Positions 17,812 through 27,182 are shown, counted from the first letter of the stretch. The stretch is DNA of 64,000 bases from Actinomycetes bacterium (GCA_023436775.1 JAEZHW010000069.1:62001-126000), one strand, 5' to 3'. Translations and numbers: made by a program. Notes: generated from the letters alone by a model not told the origin.

Positions 17812-18072
17812 TTACAGAGCGGCAACCTGCGACGCGATGGCGCTCTTACGGTTGGCGGCCTGGTTGGCGTGGATGACGCCCTTGCTCACGGCCTTGTCCA
17901 GCTTCTTGCTAGCCAGGGCCAGCTTCTCCGAAGCCTTGGCCTTGTCGCCGGCAGCAATGGCCTCGCGGGTGGCGCGCACGAGCGTCTTCAGCTCGCTCTT
18001 GATCGCCTTGTTGCGCTCCTGAGCCTTCTTGTTGGTGCCGATGCGCTTGATCTGCGACTTAATGTTCGCCAC
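17812..18072 (-). CDS. rpsT: 30S ribosomal protein S20
   Basis: 86 residues, the standard S20 length, binding 16S rRNA in the small subunit. MANIKSQIKRIGTNKKAQER and the C-terminal KGVIHANQAANRKSAIA are typical. The start is GTG at 18072 with AAGGAA upstream; the longer open frame to 18207 is not coding. It lies opposite to holA, the usual holA-rpsT convergent arrangement of actinobacteria. A possible -10 (TAGTAT) is on the minus strand at 18178-18173. Confidence 0.97.
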   Translation of the reverse strand: MANIKSQIKRIGTNKKAQERNKAIKSELKTLVRATREAIAAGDKAKASEKLALASKKLDKAVSKGVIHANQAANRKSAIASQVAAL

Positions 18073-18350
18073 TGGATTCCTTACATTCCTGGGGTCAAAT
18101 CGGTTCGCTGAGCGACCGTTCTGTCGCCTCGCGGATCGCGCCGGACGTGCCAGGCGCGCAAGCCAAAAATCAATACTAGCAGATCCCGGCCATGCTCGTG
18201 CAGCCACACCAGGCCGAACTGGGGTAATCCCCGTGACCAGGCCCGGTTAGGTAGTAGCCACCGTAGGCGCCCAGACTACCTCGGTACCCTGGATTGGCAG
18301 TCGATCGCTCCGGCGATCCGTGGAAACCCTTGACCAGACGGGAGGCGAGC

Positions 18351-19772
18351 ATGACCTCGACGGAGCTCCGCCCGGCCCGCGCAATGCCGGCGACATCCGC
18401 AGGAACCGACCGTGACCACGCATTTGACGTGATCCGGTCAATGTGTCTCATCGTGGTCGTGTTGCTCCACGGCATGATGGCCGGGATAGAGCGGACCGAC
18501 GCTGGTCCCAGCATCACCAATGCCATGTCCGGCAATGACTGGTTCAATCCGGTGAGTTGGTTTGTGCAGGTCATGCCGCTGTTCTTTATCGCTGGCGGTT
18601 TCACCGGTTTGCTGCAGTGGGACCGTCATGTTCGGCGAGGCGGCACCGCGGCCGGTTTCGTCGCGCGCCGTATGCAGCGGCTGCTGCCGCCTGCGATCGC
18701 GATGATCGTTGCCGTCGGTGTTGTGCTCTGGCTGCTCGGCGTTGTCGGAATCGACTCGGCCTTACTTGCCGAGGTCGGCTTCCGCATTGGACAGCCGCTG
18801 TGGTTCCTCGCCGTCTTCACGGGCGTGACTGCATTAGTCCCGGTGATGGCGACCTTTCACCGCCGTCATGCGGGATTGACTCTGCTCGGTCTTGCCAGTG
18901 TGGTGCTGCTTGTCGACGTTGTTGCCGGCATCATGCAGCAGCCCGGCATCGCGTACGCCAACCTGCTGTTTGTGTGGCTGTTTATTCAGCAGCTCGGCTT
19001 CTGTCTCGCCGACGGCAGCGTGGACGCGGTGCCGCGCTGGTCACTGCCGATTGTGGCGGCGGCCTTCTTGGGTATTCTCTTCGGCCTGGTGGCTGCTGGC
19101 GCGTACCCGGCAGACATGTACGCCAACCTCAACCCGCCGGTGCTCCCGCTGGTGCTCCTTGGTTGCGCTCACGCTGCACTGGTGCAGTGGGCGCGGCCGT
19201 GGCTCTCGGGAGTGTATGAACGTCACCACGGATTCGCGCACCTGGTCAGTTGGATCGGCGCCCGGTCCATGACGATCTACGCCTGGCATATGCCGGCCAT
19301 GGTCCTGCTGGGCCTGGTAACGCTGACTGGCTCGTGGATGAGCCCCGCGGTGCACTCGGAAGCGTGGTGGTGGACGCGGCCGCTGTGGCTCGTCGCTGTG
19401 GTGCTGGTGCTGATTCCGTTCGTGATCGTGCTCAGTCCGCTGGAACGCTTCGGCTTCCTGGGACTGCCCGGTGTGCAGCGGCTGAAGTGGTCGATGCGCT
19501 CCGCGGAACGTACTCGGGCTCTGCTGCGCGGCGAGGCGCTGGATCGGTGGATGCTGCCGCGCGGGCTCGCAGGCGTCGCCGCCGTCCTTGGCGCCACCTG
19601 CGCCACCGCGAGCATTACGGCGCTGTTGGTCTTCGGCTTCAACGCCTCCTCGACGCTGATCAGCCTCGGCCTGGCCGTGGCGGCGATGTTGCTCGTGGCG
19701 CGGATCCCCACCACCTTGCCTGGCCAGCCCAGCGAGGCTTCGCGCGCCAGCACTCCGGTTGTGGGAGACTAG
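18351..19772 (+). CDS. Membrane acyltransferase (acyltransferase family 3)
   Basis: 473 residues with about ten to twelve membrane helices. The family-3 motif, an Arg near the start of helix 1 and a His at its end, is seen in FDVIRSMCLIVVVLLHGMM. VPVMATFHRRH, WIGARSMTIYAWHMP and QPLWFLAVF are further conserved blocks. Family members move acetyl or succinyl groups onto sugars, lipids or antibiotics; the substrate is not evident. ATG 18351 has GGGAGG 5 bases upstream, better than TTG 18294. The 280 bases between rpsT and this gene hold both divergent promoters and no other gene. Confidence 0.85.
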   Translation: MTSTELRPARAMPATSAGTDRDHAFDVIRSMCLIVVVLLHGMMAGIERTDAGPSITNAMSGNDWFNPVSWFVQVMPLFFIAGGFTGLLQWDRHVRRGGTAAGFVARRMQRLLPPAIAMIVAVGVVLWLLGVVGIDSALLAEVGFRIGQPLWFLAVFTGVTALVPVMATFHRRHAGLTLLGLASVVLLVDVVAGIMQQPGIAYANLLFVWLFIQQLGFCLADGSVDAVPRWSLPIVAAAFLGILFGLVAAGAYPADMYANLNPPVLPLVLLGCAHAALVQWARPWLSGVYERHHGFAHLVSWIGARSMTIYAWHMPAMVLLGLVTLTGSWMSPAVHSEAWWWTRPLWLVAVVLVLIPFVIVLSPLERFGFLGLPGVQRLKWSMRSAERTRALLRGEALDRWMLPRGLAGVAAVLGATCATASITALLVFGFNASSTLISLGLAVAAMLLVARIPTTLPGQPSEASRASTPVVGD

Positions 19773-19814
19773 AGCAGCACTCCGCGCTCCGCGCGGCCTA
19801 TTTGTGCTGCGCCG

Positions 19815-21719
19815 ATGCCAGATGGATCGGCCGTTCCCTTCCCCGTACCCGAGGATGTGCCGCCTGTGAGCCCCCGAGCCGTTACGCCGCGTCAGCCGGC
19901 TGCCACCGACCCGGCGTTCATTCGCAACTTCTGCATCATCGCCCACATCGACCACGGCAAGTCGACGTTGGCCGACCGCATGCTGCAACTCACCGGCATC
20001 GTCGATGACCGCTCCATGCGCGCACAGTACCTCGACCGGATGGATATCGAGCGGGAACGTGGCATCACCATCAAGAGCCAGGCGGTGCGCATGCCGTGGG
20101 AAGTTGACGGCGAGGCCTACGCGCTGAACATGATCGACACCCCGGGTCACGTGGACTTCTCCTACGAGGTGTCCCGCTCGCTCGCCGCCTGCGAGGGCGC
20201 GATTCTCCTGGTCGACGCCGCGCAGGGTATCGAAGCGCAGACGCTGGCGAATCTGTATCTGGCGCTCGAGAACGACCTCGCGATTATCCCGGTGCTCAAC
20301 AAGATTGACCTGCCGGCAGCGGACCCGGAACGCTACGCGAAGGAGCTCTCGGACCTGATCGGTGGCAGCCCGGACGACGTGCTTCGGGTCTCGGGCAAGA
20401 CCGGTGTCGGTGTTGAGGAACTGCTCGACAAGGTGGTGCGCACCGTTCCGGCTCCGAAGGGCGAGAAGGATGCGCCAGCCCGTGCCATGATCTTCGACTC
20501 GGTGTACGACTCCTACCGCGGCGTTGTCACCTACATCCGCATGGTCGACGGGAAGCTCAGCCCGCGCGAGAAGGTGCAGATGATGTCGACGAAGGCGACG
20601 CACGAATTGCTGGAGATTGGCGTCTCCTCGCCGGAACCGATTCCGTCCCAGGGACTGGGCGTCGGTGAGGTGGGCTACCTGATTACCGGTGTGAAGGACG
20701 TCCGTCAGTCGAAGGTTGGCGACACCGTGACCAACGCCGCCAAGCCGGCCGCCGAGCCTCTGGCCGGCTACGTCGAGCCCAAGCCGATGGTGTTCTCGGG
20801 TCTCTACCCGATCGACGGCAGCGACTACCCGCTGCTGCGCGAGGCGCTGGACAAGCTGAAGCTCTCGGATGCGGCCCTGGTGTACGAGCCAGAGACCTCG
20901 GTCGCCCTCGGCTTCGGCTTCCGCTGTGGCTTCCTCGGCCTGCTGCACCTCGAAATCATCACCGAGCGCCTGCAGCGCGAATTCAACCTCGACCTAATCG
21001 CCACCGCACCGAGCGTGATCTACGAGGTCACCACCGATGATGGGAAGACCACCGTGGTGACCAACCCCAGTGAGTTCCCCGGCGGCAAGATCCAGGCGGT
21101 TTCCGAACCGATTGTCAAGGCCTCGATTCTGACGCCGAAGGACTACGTCGGTGCGGTGATGGACCTCTGCCAGTCGCGCCGCGGTTCGCTCGAGGGCATG
21201 GACTACCTTGGGCCCGAGCGCGTCGAGCTGCGGTACACGCTGCCGCTGGGTGAGATCGTGTTCGACTTCTTCGACCAGTTGAAGAGCCGCACCCAGGGAT
21301 ACGCCAGCCTCGACTACGAACTCAGTGGTCGTCAGACCGCCGACCTGGTGAAGGTCGACATTCTGCTCCAGGGGGAGCAGGTGGATGCCTTTAGCGCGAT
21401 CGTGCACAAGGACAAGGCCTACGCCTATGGCGTCATGATGGCGAGCAAGCTGCGTGAGCTGATCCCTCGGCAGCAGTTCGAGGTGCCCATCCAGGCTGCG
21501 ATCGGTGCCCGCGTGATTGCACGCGAGACCATTCGAGCGATGCGCAAGGACGTCCTTGCCAAGTGCTATGGCGGTGACATCACCCGCAAGCGCAAGCTGC
21601 TCGAGAAGCAGAAGGAAGGCAAGAAGCGCATGAAGATGGTCGGCCGGGTGGAGGTCCCGCAGGAGGCCTTCATCGCTGCGCTGTCGACCGACCAGTCGGG
21701 CCGCGACGAAAAGAAGTAG
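19815..21719 (+). CDS. lepA: Elongation factor 4 (LepA), ribosomal back-translocase GTPase
   Basis: 634 residues. GTPase motifs are intact: G1 AHIDHGKSTLADRM, G3 DTPGHVDFSYEVSRSLAACE, G4 NKIDLP. The LepA C-terminal domain is present (YGGDITRKRKLLEKQKEGKK, MKMVGRVEVPQEAF). It acts on stalled or mistranslocated ribosomes. ATG 19815 gives an N-terminal extension of about 35 residues; GTG 19866 (MSPRAVTPRQ) with GAGGA 9 bases upstream is an equally good start. A 635-residue frame on the opposite strand is only a codon-bias shadow. Confidence 0.96.
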   Translation: MPDGSAVPFPVPEDVPPVSPRAVTPRQPAATDPAFIRNFCIIAHIDHGKSTLADRMLQLTGIVDDRSMRAQYLDRMDIERERGITIKSQAVRMPWEVDGEAYALNMIDTPGHVDFSYEVSRSLAACEGAILLVDAAQGIEAQTLANLYLALENDLAIIPVLNKIDLPAADPERYAKELSDLIGGSPDDVLRVSGKTGVGVEELLDKVVRTVPAPKGEKDAPARAMIFDSVYDSYRGVVTYIRMVDGKLSPREKVQMMSTKATHELLEIGVSSPEPIPSQGLGVGEVGYLITGVKDVRQSKVGDTVTNAAKPAAEPLAGYVEPKPMVFSGLYPIDGSDYPLLREALDKLKLSDAALVYEPETSVALGFGFRCGFLGLLHLEIITERLQREFNLDLIATAPSVIYEVTTDDGKTTVVTNPSEFPGGKIQAVSEPIVKASILTPKDYVGAVMDLCQSRRGSLEGMDYLGPERVELRYTLPLGEIVFDFFDQLKSRTQGYASLDYELSGRQTADLVKVDILLQGEQVDAFSAIVHKDKAYAYGVMMASKLRELIPRQQFEVPIQAAIGARVIARETIRAMRKDVLAKCYGGDITRKRKLLEKQKEGKKRMKMVGRVEVPQEAFIAALSTDQSGRDEKK

Positions 21720-21721
21720 TC

Positions 21722-22945
21722 GTGCCGAGCGCGCTGCCCCTGGCAGATCCAGCACCCGCCGACGGGCTGCTGCCAGCATCGGCAGCCGACGGGGCAGCTG
21801 ACCGCACCCTGAGCGTGTACCTGCATGTGCCCTTTTGTCGGGTTCGCTGCGGCTATTGCGATTTCAACACCTACACCGCCGGCGAGCTGCGTGGTGTGTC
21901 CCAACGGGATTACCCCGACCATGCGATCGCCGAGGTTGCCTTCGCGGACCAGGTGCTGCGGAGTTCCGGGGTACCGGCACGCCCCGTGAGCACCGTGTTC
22001 TTCGGTGGGGGCACGCCGACCCTGCTGCCAGCCGATGACCTGGCCCGCATGCTTGGCGCGGTCCGGGGCACCTGGGGGCTCGTGCCTGGCGCGGAAGTGA
22101 CGGTTGAGGCGAATCCTGACTCGGTGACGGCCGAGTCCCTCCAGGTGCTTGCGAATGCCGGTGTGACCCGGGTGTCCTTCGGGATGCAGTCGGCGGTGCC
22201 GAGCGTGTTGGCGGTCCTGGACCGGACCCACGACCCCGCACGGGTGCCGCTCGCCGTGCAGTGGGCGAAGGATGCGGGTCTCAACGTCAGCGTCGACCTG
22301 ATCTACGGTTCACCCGGCGAGACGGTGGCTGATTGGGAACGCAGCCTGGACGCAGCGATCGCCATGGCCCCCGACCACGTCTCGGCCTATTCGCTGATCG
22401 TTGAGCCTGGCACGGCGATGGCCCGAAGGATTGCTCGCGGCGAGCTGCCGGAACCAGACGAAGACCTGCACGCGACCTTCTACGAGCTCGCTGACGATCG
22501 CCTCGCGGCGGCTGGATTCCACTGGTATGAGGTGTCGAACTGGGCACGCAGTGAGCAGCAGCGTTCGCAACACAATCTTGCCTACTGGCGTAGCCAGGAC
22601 TGGTGGGGGATTGGCCCGGGCGCCCATAGCCATATCGGCGGCGTCCGTTGGTGGAATGCGAAGCACCCGGCCGCCTATGCCGAGCGCGTACTCGGTGGGG
22701 TGTCGCCAGCAGTGGGCCGTGAGACGCTGGATGCGGAGACGCAACTGTTGGAACGCGTCCTCTTGGAGGTCCGTATCGCCGATGGCATGCCGGTGACCGT
22801 GCTGCCGGAGGCGGCCCGCACCCGCGTTGCTGGCCTCATCGCCGACGGCCTCGTTGTCGGTCCAGCCGCAGTGCGCGGACAACTGGTCTTGACGCGACGA
22901 GGTCGCTTGCAGGCTGATGCGGTTGTACGTGCGCTGATCGACTGA
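21722..22945 (+). CDS. hemW: HemW-type radical SAM haem chaperone
   Basis: 407 residues. The radical SAM iron-sulfur motif is CRVRCGYCDFNTY (CxxxCxxC plus the C/F pattern of the HemN/HemW family). FFGGGTPTLLPADDL, TVEANPDSV, SFGMQSAVPSVLAVLDRTH and DLIYGSPGET follow in order. HemW lacks the N-terminal extension of HemN, as here, and is now viewed as a haem-transfer protein rather than coproporphyrinogen oxidase. Its GTG start is 2 bases after lepA, the usual lepA-hemW-hrcA-dnaJ order. It ends at a strong bidirectional terminator. Confidence 0.92.
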   Translation: MPSALPLADPAPADGLLPASAADGAADRTLSVYLHVPFCRVRCGYCDFNTYTAGELRGVSQRDYPDHAIAEVAFADQVLRSSGVPARPVSTVFFGGGTPTLLPADDLARMLGAVRGTWGLVPGAEVTVEANPDSVTAESLQVLANAGVTRVSFGMQSAVPSVLAVLDRTHDPARVPLAVQWAKDAGLNVSVDLIYGSPGETVADWERSLDAAIAMAPDHVSAYSLIVEPGTAMARRIARGELPEPDEDLHATFYELADDRLAAAGFHWYEVSNWARSEQQRSQHNLAYWRSQDWWGIGPGAHSHIGGVRWWNAKHPAAYAERVLGGVSPAVGRETLDAETQLLERVLLEVRIADGMPVTVLPEAARTRVAGLIADGLVVGPAAVRGQLVLTRRGRLQADAVVRALID

Positions 22946-22979
22946 TCGCACTGCATCGGGGGAGTCCGCACGCACAGCG

Positions 22980-23012
22980 AAGGGGCTGAGACCGGTACGG
23001 TCTCAACCCCTT
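22980..23012. terminator. Bidirectional terminator between hemW and the DUF4870 gene
   Basis: AAGGGGCTGAGACCG (22980-22994) pairs with CGGTCTCAACCCCTT (22998-23012), with a 3-base loop and one mismatch. It serves the two convergent genes. Confidence 0.85.
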
Positions 23013-23029
23013 GCCGGAGTGCGAAGCGC

Positions 23030-23578
23030 TTACTTGACGAAGCGAATCGGCGTGACTGGGTAGCGGTAGGCGCCACCCTTGTTCACTGCCAGGTAGCCCT
23101 GGAGCGAGAAGAAGGCGCTCACTGCCAGCAGCGCGAGATTGACGATGCCGAGGATATTCAGGAACACCACCGCACCGCCAAGGCCTGCGTAGGCGAGCGG
23201 GTTGCTCACGATTGCACCGATGATGCCGACGACGATGTGGATACCAACGATCCAAATCTGGAAGTTCAGTGCCTCGAGCGATTCCTGCTTCGTCCAGGCA
23301 CCACGCGGGCCGAAGACGAAGTAGAACACGGCCGGTGCAGCGACGGCGAGGATCATCACCCAGCTAAAGCCGGCGAAGATGCCGAAACCGACGAACTGGA
23401 TCAGCCAGCCACCAGCGATCAGCGTGAACAGCAGTGCTAGGGCGGCGAGGCCACCCGGAATAGCGTGCGAGAGCGAAGCAAAGAGCTTGTCCTGCTCAGG
23501 CGACAGCGGGCCAGCGGGGGCGGCTGATGCCGGCGGTGCGGGCGGCGTCGGCGGGGTGGGCGGAGTCTGGTCAGACAT
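23030..23578 (-). CDS. DUF4870-type membrane protein
   Basis: 182 residues. A Pro/Ala-rich cytosolic N-terminus (PPTPPTPPAPPASAAPAGPL) leads to SPEQDKLFASLSHAIPGGLA, the opening of DUF4870 (Tic20-like) proteins. About four membrane helices follow, with TKQESLEALNFQIWI between helices 2 and 3, which is the diagnostic block of the family. The function is unknown. AAAGGTGA before the ATG supports the start. It is a single gene on the minus strand, convergent with hemW. Confidence 0.85.
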   Translation of the reverse strand: MSDQTPPTPPTPPAPPASAAPAGPLSPEQDKLFASLSHAIPGGLAALALLFTLIAGGWLIQFVGFGIFAGFSWVMILAVAAPAVFYFVFGPRGAWTKQESLEALNFQIWIVGIHIVVGIIGAIVSNPLAYAGLGGAVVFLNILGIVNLALLAVSAFFSLQGYLAVNKGGAYRYPVTPIRFVK

Positions 23579-23733
23579 GATTCACCTTTCGGAGCGCAAC
23601 AGTTGCGATCGTGCATGGCGAGTCGAGCGCCGCGGGTGCGGTGCTGCCCTGCACGGTTCATAACGTACTGGCTGGATGCGGCTACGGCAATGTCTTTGGG
23701 CATGTTCCTGCGCTGCTGGATCTGCGTCGCCTC

Positions 23734-23789
23734 ATGACTTCACTCAGTCGAAACCGGTAGGATTGGCACTCATCGGAGGTGACTGCCAA
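23734..23789 (+). promoter_or_regulatory. hrcA promoter with CIRCE operator
   Basis: ATGACT (23734-23739), an 18-bp spacer and TAGGAT (23758-23763) form the promoter. From the last base of the -10, TTGGCACTC-N9-GACTGCCAA (23763-23789) matches the CIRCE consensus TTAGCACTC-N9-GAGTGCTAA; the arms pair at 8 of 9 positions. HrcA would bind here and repress its own operon until heat shock. Confidence 0.9.
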
Positions 23790-23848
23790 CGCCGCCGGGA
23801 TGCGGCCTGGCACACCAGGAAGCGTCCAATATCAGCCAAGGAGAGCGC

Positions 23849-24871
23849 ATGGTTACCGATCGCGGTCTTGCAGTGCTTCGGGCTATCGTGCAGGACTACA
23901 TCGCTTCACGCGAACCGGTGGGTTCGAAAGCGATCGTGGATCGCCACGCATTTGGCGTTTCGGCAGCAACCATCCGCAACGACATGGCGCTGCTGGAGGA
24001 AGAAGACCTGATCGCGGCCCCGCACACCTCCTCGGGGCGAGTGCCGACCGATAAGGGCTATCGTGTGTTCGTCGACCGACTCTCCGAGGTCGCGCCACTG
24101 TCGGGTCCACAACGCAAGGCGATTGAACAGTTCCTGGACGGCTCCAGCGACCTCGAGGACGCGCTGCAGCGCTCGGTGCGATTGCTCGCGCAGTTGACGA
24201 GCCAGGTCGCGATGGTGCAGGTGCCGTCGCTGGGGCGCGCTCGGGTGCAACATATCGAGCTCGTGCGCCTCGGCGATACCCGGCTGCTGGTGGTGCTCAT
24301 CACCGACGGCGGCGACGTAGAGCGACGGGTATTGGATTTGCCGCCGGGACTCGACGAGGCCTTCCTGACTGACCTGCGGCAGTGGGTGAACACCGCAACC
24401 GTGGGGCGCACGCTCAGCGATGCCAAGACGCCGCTGATGGATGTGATCGAGCAGGTGCCGCAGCATCAACGCGCCTACGCCGAGCCAGTGCTTTCGTCAC
24501 TCGCTGAACAACTGCTGGCCGGTCGTCAGGACCGCTTGATTGTGGCGGGCGCGGCAAATATTGCCCGCACTGAGCGCGACTTCTCCGGCAGTATCGTGCC
24601 CGTCCTCGACGCGATCGAGCAGCAGGTGGTGCTGTTGCGGCTCTTCGCGGCCCTGGATGCCGACGCACACGAGGTCGCCTCGAGCATTGGCCGTGAGAAC
24701 GCGGAATTTGGCTTGTCCGAGACCTCAGTGGTGGCAACCGGCTATCGCGGTCCTGGCGGTGAAGTGGGTCGCCTCGGCGTGCTGGGGCCGACCCGGATGG
24801 ACTACTTGGGCAATATGGCTGCTGTGCGCGCCGTTGCCCGGTACTTGAGTGACCTGTTGGGTGAAGGGTAA
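23849..24871 (+). CDS. hrcA: Heat-inducible repressor HrcA
   Basis: 340 residues. The N-terminal winged helix (VTDRGLAVLRAIVQDYIASR, EPVGSKAIVDRHAFGVSAAT, IRNDMALLEEEDLIAAPHTS) is followed by SGRVPTDKGYRVFVDRL and the GAF-like HrcA core ending in RLGVLGPTRMDYLGNMAAVR. It represses heat-shock genes through CIRCE, and one such element lies 60 bases upstream. AAGGAG before ATG 23849 fixes the start. dnaJ follows 8 bases after the stop codon. Confidence 0.97.
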   Translation: MVTDRGLAVLRAIVQDYIASREPVGSKAIVDRHAFGVSAATIRNDMALLEEEDLIAAPHTSSGRVPTDKGYRVFVDRLSEVAPLSGPQRKAIEQFLDGSSDLEDALQRSVRLLAQLTSQVAMVQVPSLGRARVQHIELVRLGDTRLLVVLITDGGDVERRVLDLPPGLDEAFLTDLRQWVNTATVGRTLSDAKTPLMDVIEQVPQHQRAYAEPVLSSLAEQLLAGRQDRLIVAGAANIARTERDFSGSIVPVLDAIEQQVVLLRLFAALDADAHEVASSIGRENAEFGLSETSVVATGYRGPGGEVGRLGVLGPTRMDYLGNMAAVRAVARYLSDLLGEG

Positions 24872-24879
24872 CGAGCCGC

Positions 24880-25992
24880 ATGGCGACAGATTTGTACGAA
24901 ACGCTCGGTGTCGGTCGCGACGCAAGCGCGGACGAGATCAAGAAGGCGTATCGACGCTTGGCTCGCGAACTGCACCCTGACGTGAACCCGTCCGAGGACG
25001 CAGCCGAGCGATTCAAGGCGGTCAGTCACGCCTATGACGTCCTGTCGAACCCGCAGTCTCGCCAGCAGTACGACATGGGTGGCGGTACCGGCAACCAGGG
25101 CGGTGGCTTCGGTTTTGGTGGCACCTTCGGCGACATCTTCGACGCCTTCTTTGGCGCCCAGACCTCGTCCCGGGGTCCGCGGTCGCGGGCTGAGCGTGGT
25201 CAGGACAGTCTGATCCGCATCGAGCTGGACCTCGCCGACGTCATTTTCGGTACCCACCGGGACCTGGAACTCGATACCGCCGACACCTGTGGTCTCTGCG
25301 GTGGCGACGGCGCCCAGCCCGGTACCACGCCCTCACCCTGCGACGTGTGTCACGGCTCGGGCACGGTGCAGCGCACGATGCGCTCGCTGCTGGGCAATGT
25401 GGTCACGAACGCGCCATGTACGGTCTGTCGAGGCTACGGCAGCATCATCCGCACGCCCTGCCCGACCTGCGCCGGTGAGGGTCGCGTCCGCGCGCACCGC
25501 ACGGTGCCGCTCGACATCCCCGGCGGTGTCGACAACGGCATGCGCCTGCGTCTCGAGCAGGAGGGTGAGGCTGGCCCCGGCGGTGGCCCGAATGGTGACC
25601 TGTATGTGGAACTGCGCGTGCGGCACCACGACGTCTTCAGCCGTGACGGCGACGACCTGCTCGCAACCCTGACCGTGCAGATGACGGATGCGGCCCTGGG
25701 GACCACGGTTACCCTGGACGCACTGGATGGCGAGGTGACGGTCGAAATCAAGCCCGGCACGCAGAGCGGTGACGTGATCGTGATCCCGGAACGAGGCGTG
25801 ACCCAGTTGCGCGGCACTGGCCGCGGCGACTTGCGGATCGCCGTTCACGTGATTACGCCGACCAAGCTCGACGCAAAGCAGAAGGCGATGCTGGAAGAGT
25901 TCGCTGCAACGCGCAAGGCAAACCCGCCGCAGTTTGGCCAGTTCCAGCAGGGCCTGTTTGCCAAGCTTCGTGAGCGGTTCCAGAACCTGTGA
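24880..25992 (+). CDS. dnaJ: DnaJ-type co-chaperone (HrcA-linked DnaJ2)
   Basis: 370 residues. The J domain has the HPD motif in RELHPDVNPSEDAAERF. A Gly/Phe-rich linker precedes four zinc motifs (CGLCGGDG, CDVCHGSG, CTVCRGYG, CPTCAGEG), all intact, and then the two C-terminal substrate-binding domains. It stimulates DnaK and holds unfolded proteins. Its place after hrcA fits the actinobacterial second DnaJ, distinct from the dnaK-grpE-dnaJ copy. It probably shares the CIRCE-controlled promoter. Its stop codon overlaps the rsmE start (GTGA). Confidence 0.95.
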   Translation: MATDLYETLGVGRDASADEIKKAYRRLARELHPDVNPSEDAAERFKAVSHAYDVLSNPQSRQQYDMGGGTGNQGGGFGFGGTFGDIFDAFFGAQTSSRGPRSRAERGQDSLIRIELDLADVIFGTHRDLELDTADTCGLCGGDGAQPGTTPSPCDVCHGSGTVQRTMRSLLGNVVTNAPCTVCRGYGSIIRTPCPTCAGEGRVRAHRTVPLDIPGGVDNGMRLRLEQEGEAGPGGGPNGDLYVELRVRHHDVFSRDGDDLLATLTVQMTDAALGTTVTLDALDGEVTVEIKPGTQSGDVIVIPERGVTQLRGTGRGDLRIAVHVITPTKLDAKQKAMLEEFAATRKANPPQFGQFQQGLFAKLRERFQNL

Positions 25993-26738
25993 GTCACCAC
26001 TACCTCGACGAATCCATCACCGCCGATCACTGGGCGGTCGGCACTGTGACGCTGCGAGGTGCGGAAGCGCGGCACGCCGCGACCGTCGGTCGAGTGCGCG
26101 TCGGCGAGTCGCTGTCGGTCGGTGACGGCCGCGGCACGGTGGGGACCGGCCGAGTAGTGTCGTCCGCCTCGGATGCCGTGGTGATTGCCATCGAGCAGCA
26201 TCAGCAGGTCCCGGCCCCGGCCCCCGAGTTCTGGCTGGTGCAGGCGCTGGCCAAGGGGGATCGTGATGAGCTTGCCGTGCAGACCGTGACGGAACTCGGT
26301 GCCACCGGTGTGCTGCCGTGGCAGGCGGAACGCTCAGTGGTGCAGTGGCGATCCGAGAAGGCAGTCCGTGGTGTCGAGCGCTGGCGCACCATCGTGCGCG
26401 AAGCGTCGAAGCAGGCGATGCGGGCCTGGGTGCCGACTGTGGCGAGCCTCGCCGTTGGCACCAAGGTGGCTGTCGCACCAGAACTGCAGGATGTGCTGGT
26501 GCTGGTGCTGGAACCCACCGCCGAGACCGCGCTGACCGATATCCCAGCGGCCGACTTGCAGGCTGCGAGTCGGATCGTGCTCGTGGTCGGGCCCGAGGGT
26601 GGTATCTCGCCGTCCGAGCTGACCGCCCTCGACGCCGCCGGAGCGCGGCAGGTGCGGCTTGGTACGGAGGTGCTGCGCACCTCGACAGCGGGTCCGGCAG
26701 CAATTGCCGCCCTGCAGGTACTGCTCGGTCGCTGGTAA
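25989..26738 (+). CDS. rsmE: 16S rRNA m3U1498 methyltransferase
   Basis: 249 residues. An N-terminal PUA-like part (HHYLDESITADHWAVGTVTL, ARHAATVGRVRVGESLSV) precedes the SPOUT knot with the SAM-binding blocks IVLVVGPEGGISPSELTALD and LGTEVLRTSTAGPAAIAALQ. It methylates N3 of U1498 in 16S rRNA. The hrcA-dnaJ-rsmE order is standard in Firmicutes and Actinobacteria. An imperfect GGCCGA...TCGGCC hairpin lies in the 87 bases that follow. Confidence 0.95.
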   Translation: MSHHYLDESITADHWAVGTVTLRGAEARHAATVGRVRVGESLSVGDGRGTVGTGRVVSSASDAVVIAIEQHQQVPAPAPEFWLVQALAKGDRDELAVQTVTELGATGVLPWQAERSVVQWRSEKAVRGVERWRTIVREASKQAMRAWVPTVASLAVGTKVAVAPELQDVLVLVLEPTAETALTDIPAADLQAASRIVLVVGPEGGISPSELTALDAAGARQVRLGTEVLRTSTAGPAAIAALQVLLGRW

Positions 26739-26813
26739 GGGCCGACGAGGTCCGCCTCGGCCGGTCTGGCTGCCCGCCCGCTGAGAGCCCAGGCGTGCGC
26801 CGACCGCCTCGGC

Positions 26814-26825
26814 TACGATTGAGCC
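26814..26825 (+). promoter_or_regulatory. Leaderless promoter -10 of the HIT gene
   Basis: TACGAT (26814-26819), 6 bases, then ATG 26826. Confidence 0.6.
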
Positions 26826-27182
26826 ATGGTTGACAGGGACGAGCCGAGCATCTTCACCCGCATCATTCGCGGAGAGATCCCCGCCGACATCGTGGCCGAA
26901 ACCGAGACGCTGATTGCGTTTCGGGACATCGCGCCGCAGGCACCGGTGCACCTGCTCGTGGTGCCAAAGACCCAGGCCTACGCCAATGTGGCCGAACTGG
27001 CTGTGGGCGACCCGGCGCTGCTGGCCGAGATGGTGGCGCTGGCTGGTCGCCTCGCCGACGAGCACGCCGACGGCGACTTCCGCCTGATTTTCAACACCGG
27101 CGCGAACGCCGGGCAGACCGTCTTCCATGTGCACGCACACGTGCTGGCTGGCGGTCTTGAGGAAGGAACACTTGGACACTGA
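26826..27182 (+). CDS. HIT-family nucleotide hydrolase (HinT-like)
   Basis: 118 residues. The histidine triad is intact in VFHVHAHVL, with the preceding NTGANAGQT, and the N-terminal IFTRIIRGEIPADIVAETET is typical of HinT. Members hydrolyse purine nucleoside phosphoramidates and acyl-adenylates. It probably starts a leaderless operon with phoH-ybeY-corC-era. phoH begins within its last codons. Confidence 0.93.
   Translation: MVDRDEPSIFTRIIRGEIPADIVAETETLIAFRDIAPQAPVHLLVVPKTQAYANVAELAVGDPALLAEMVALAGRLADEHADGDFRLIFNTGANAGQTVFHVHAHVLAGGLEEGTLGH

Noticed and set aside
19041..20948. 635-residue open frame on the minus strand opposite lepA
   Set aside because: It lies fully antisense to lepA and the acyltransferase, with no recognisable domains. 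Long antisense frames are common in GC-rich coding DNA.
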